A stretch of 32,552 bases of DNA, from contig JASJCB010000111.1 in NCBI GenBank assembly GCA_030066195.1, positions 1-32,552 of the forward strand, written 5' to 3'. This DNA is from Acidobacteriota bacterium. GTDB lineage: Bacteria; Acidobacteriota; Holophagae; Acanthopleuribacterales; Acanthopleuribacteraceae. Shown here piece by piece: positions 32,056 through 32,552 of the stretch; position 1 is the first letter of the stretch, and each line of letters begins with the position of its first letter. Below the pieces are notes generated by a model. The model saw only the letters and a list, made by a program, of their open reading frames with translations. It was not told where the DNA came from and searched no databases. The translations under genes and the position numbers were made by a program.

Positions 32056-32315
32056 CAGGTCTTTGGTTTATTATCATCACAGCGGATCCAACCCCTAATT
32101 CGAGGAGAGCAACTGTCGGCTTCATATAAACAACTGCCGGGTCCAGTGCAACTTATCTTGACTTGATCCCGACAAGTCAGCTCGATGCTACATGACGAGC
32201 CACCACCTTCACCAGGAAGTTCGCTACCTGGATTATGGGGCTTATCCGGAAGAGGCGGAATCGTGTCAAAAGCCAACACAGGTAAAAACATTAAACAAAT
32301 AGCAATATATCTCAT
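32034..32315 (-). CDS. Secreted Cys-rich small protein
   Basis: This 93-residue protein has an N-terminal signal peptide (RYIAICLMFLPVLAFD), a Pro/Gly-rich linker (PPLPDKPHNPGSELPGEGGG) and a C-terminal Cys-rich module with eight Cys (SSC, LTC, ISC, GSC, DSC, IRC, TWC, SSC). The even Cys number fits four disulfides. The ATG at 32315 has GGAG 6 bases upstream. It overlaps the beta-propeller lipoprotein gene by 22 bp, so the two are translated together. The layout recalls Bacteroides loci in which small secreted NVEALA-type peptides accompany a 6-bladed propeller lipoprotein, but the sequence here is not NVEALA and the comparison is by analogy only. The function is unknown. Confidence 0.75.
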   Translation of the reverse strand: MRYIAICLMFLPVLAFDTIPPLPDKPHNPGSELPGEGGGSSCSIELTCRDQVKISCTGPGSCLYEADSCSPRIRGWIRCDDNKPKTWCGYSSC

Positions 32316-32552
32316 TATTTACTCCACTATTATTTTTGAGAAGGCAATTATATATTAGCATTTATTTTCACTCATTGTCAATTGCCTTTATTAAAATTGT
32401 TATAAAATAATTTCCTTCCTATAATTTAAACATACTTCGGCTGAGAATCGATTCGAAAATCATTTTATTATAATAATAAAGTCTATTTTAACTATGTATC
32501 ACCCGATTAATTGTAGTGAAGAAGGTTTCACCTCTTTTTCAGGTATTGTATA
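32316..32552. other. AT-rich non-coding right edge
   Basis: This stretch is conspicuously AT-rich compared with the rest of the window and has no credible gene. It should hold the promoter of the Cys-rich protein/lipoprotein pair on the minus strand, but AT-richness gives many false matches, so none is called. The change in composition begins at about 31000 and suggests these last genes came from a different source. Confidence 0.5.

Overview
The window looks like a chromosome segment from a GC-rich, complex-lifestyle Gram-negative bacterium. OmpA-type envelope proteins, a lipoprotein with a lipobox, giant Ser/Thr kinase-AAA-GAF-SpoIIE fusions, a Rab-like GTPase operon and MvdC/MvdD-type ATP-grasp enzymes together point to something like Acidobacteriota (Acanthopleuribacter-type). 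That assignment is an inference from gene content only; there is no rRNA or other phylogenetic marker. No tRNA, rRNA, CRISPR array, integrase or transposase was seen.

Layout. (1) 1-4094 is a gene-poor, repeat-rich accessory stretch: a YhcG/DUF1016 PDDEXK nuclease, a Phd/YefM antitoxin whose tail runs into a palindromic repeat element and whose toxin is missing, an unrecognised coiled protein on the minus strand, a 42-bp tandem repeat array and about 700 bp of hairpin-rich non-coding DNA. (2) 4095-15636 is a glycan/tailoring cluster: a CmcI-type methyltransferase, a class I methyltransferase, a TylF/MycF-type O-methyltransferase, two paralogous GT2 enzymes sharing an uncharacterised N-terminal region, two GT4 enzymes, an exostosin-type enzyme, a small GT-A enzyme and a fatty-acid desaturase. 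In its middle, at 11566-11924, sit two tandem 41-codon genes, probably easy to miss by automatic annotation. Their products share an identical 14-residue C-terminal block (LWRFRAGFRGDSIL) and are a candidate new peptide family. (3) 15658-22563 holds a 1772-residue kinase/ATPase/GAF/PP2C signalling protein, a small CxxC protein and a nucleotidyltransferase. (4) 22665-25109 is a compact RiPP locus: two tandem ATP-grasp ligases of the graspetide-maturase type and a Cys-rich precursor. The precursor's leader resembles that of pinensin-type lanthipeptides, and it has its own strong promoter, a possible operator and an intrinsic terminator. No lanthipeptide dehydratase or cyclase is present. (5) 25282-29569 is an operon of coiled-coil protein, membrane-anchored OmpA-domain protein, Rab-like GTPase (catalytic Gln replaced by Ala) and histidine kinase. 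A SpoIIE phosphatase gene lies just upstream on the same strand. (6) 31015-32315 encodes a secreted Cys-rich small protein overlapping a beta-propeller lipoprotein, followed by an AT-rich end.

How they may work together: regions 3 and 5 combine kinase, phosphatase, GTPase and OmpA parts, suggesting envelope or polarity signalling. Region 2 likely builds an O-methylated glycan or glycosylated product, with the twin peptides as possible substrates or signals. Region 4 is a separate peptide natural-product or signalling system. The strongest leads for something undescribed are the twin 41-residue peptides, the ATP-grasp enzymes paired with a pinensin-like leader, and the coiled-coil/OmpA/GTPase/kinase operon.
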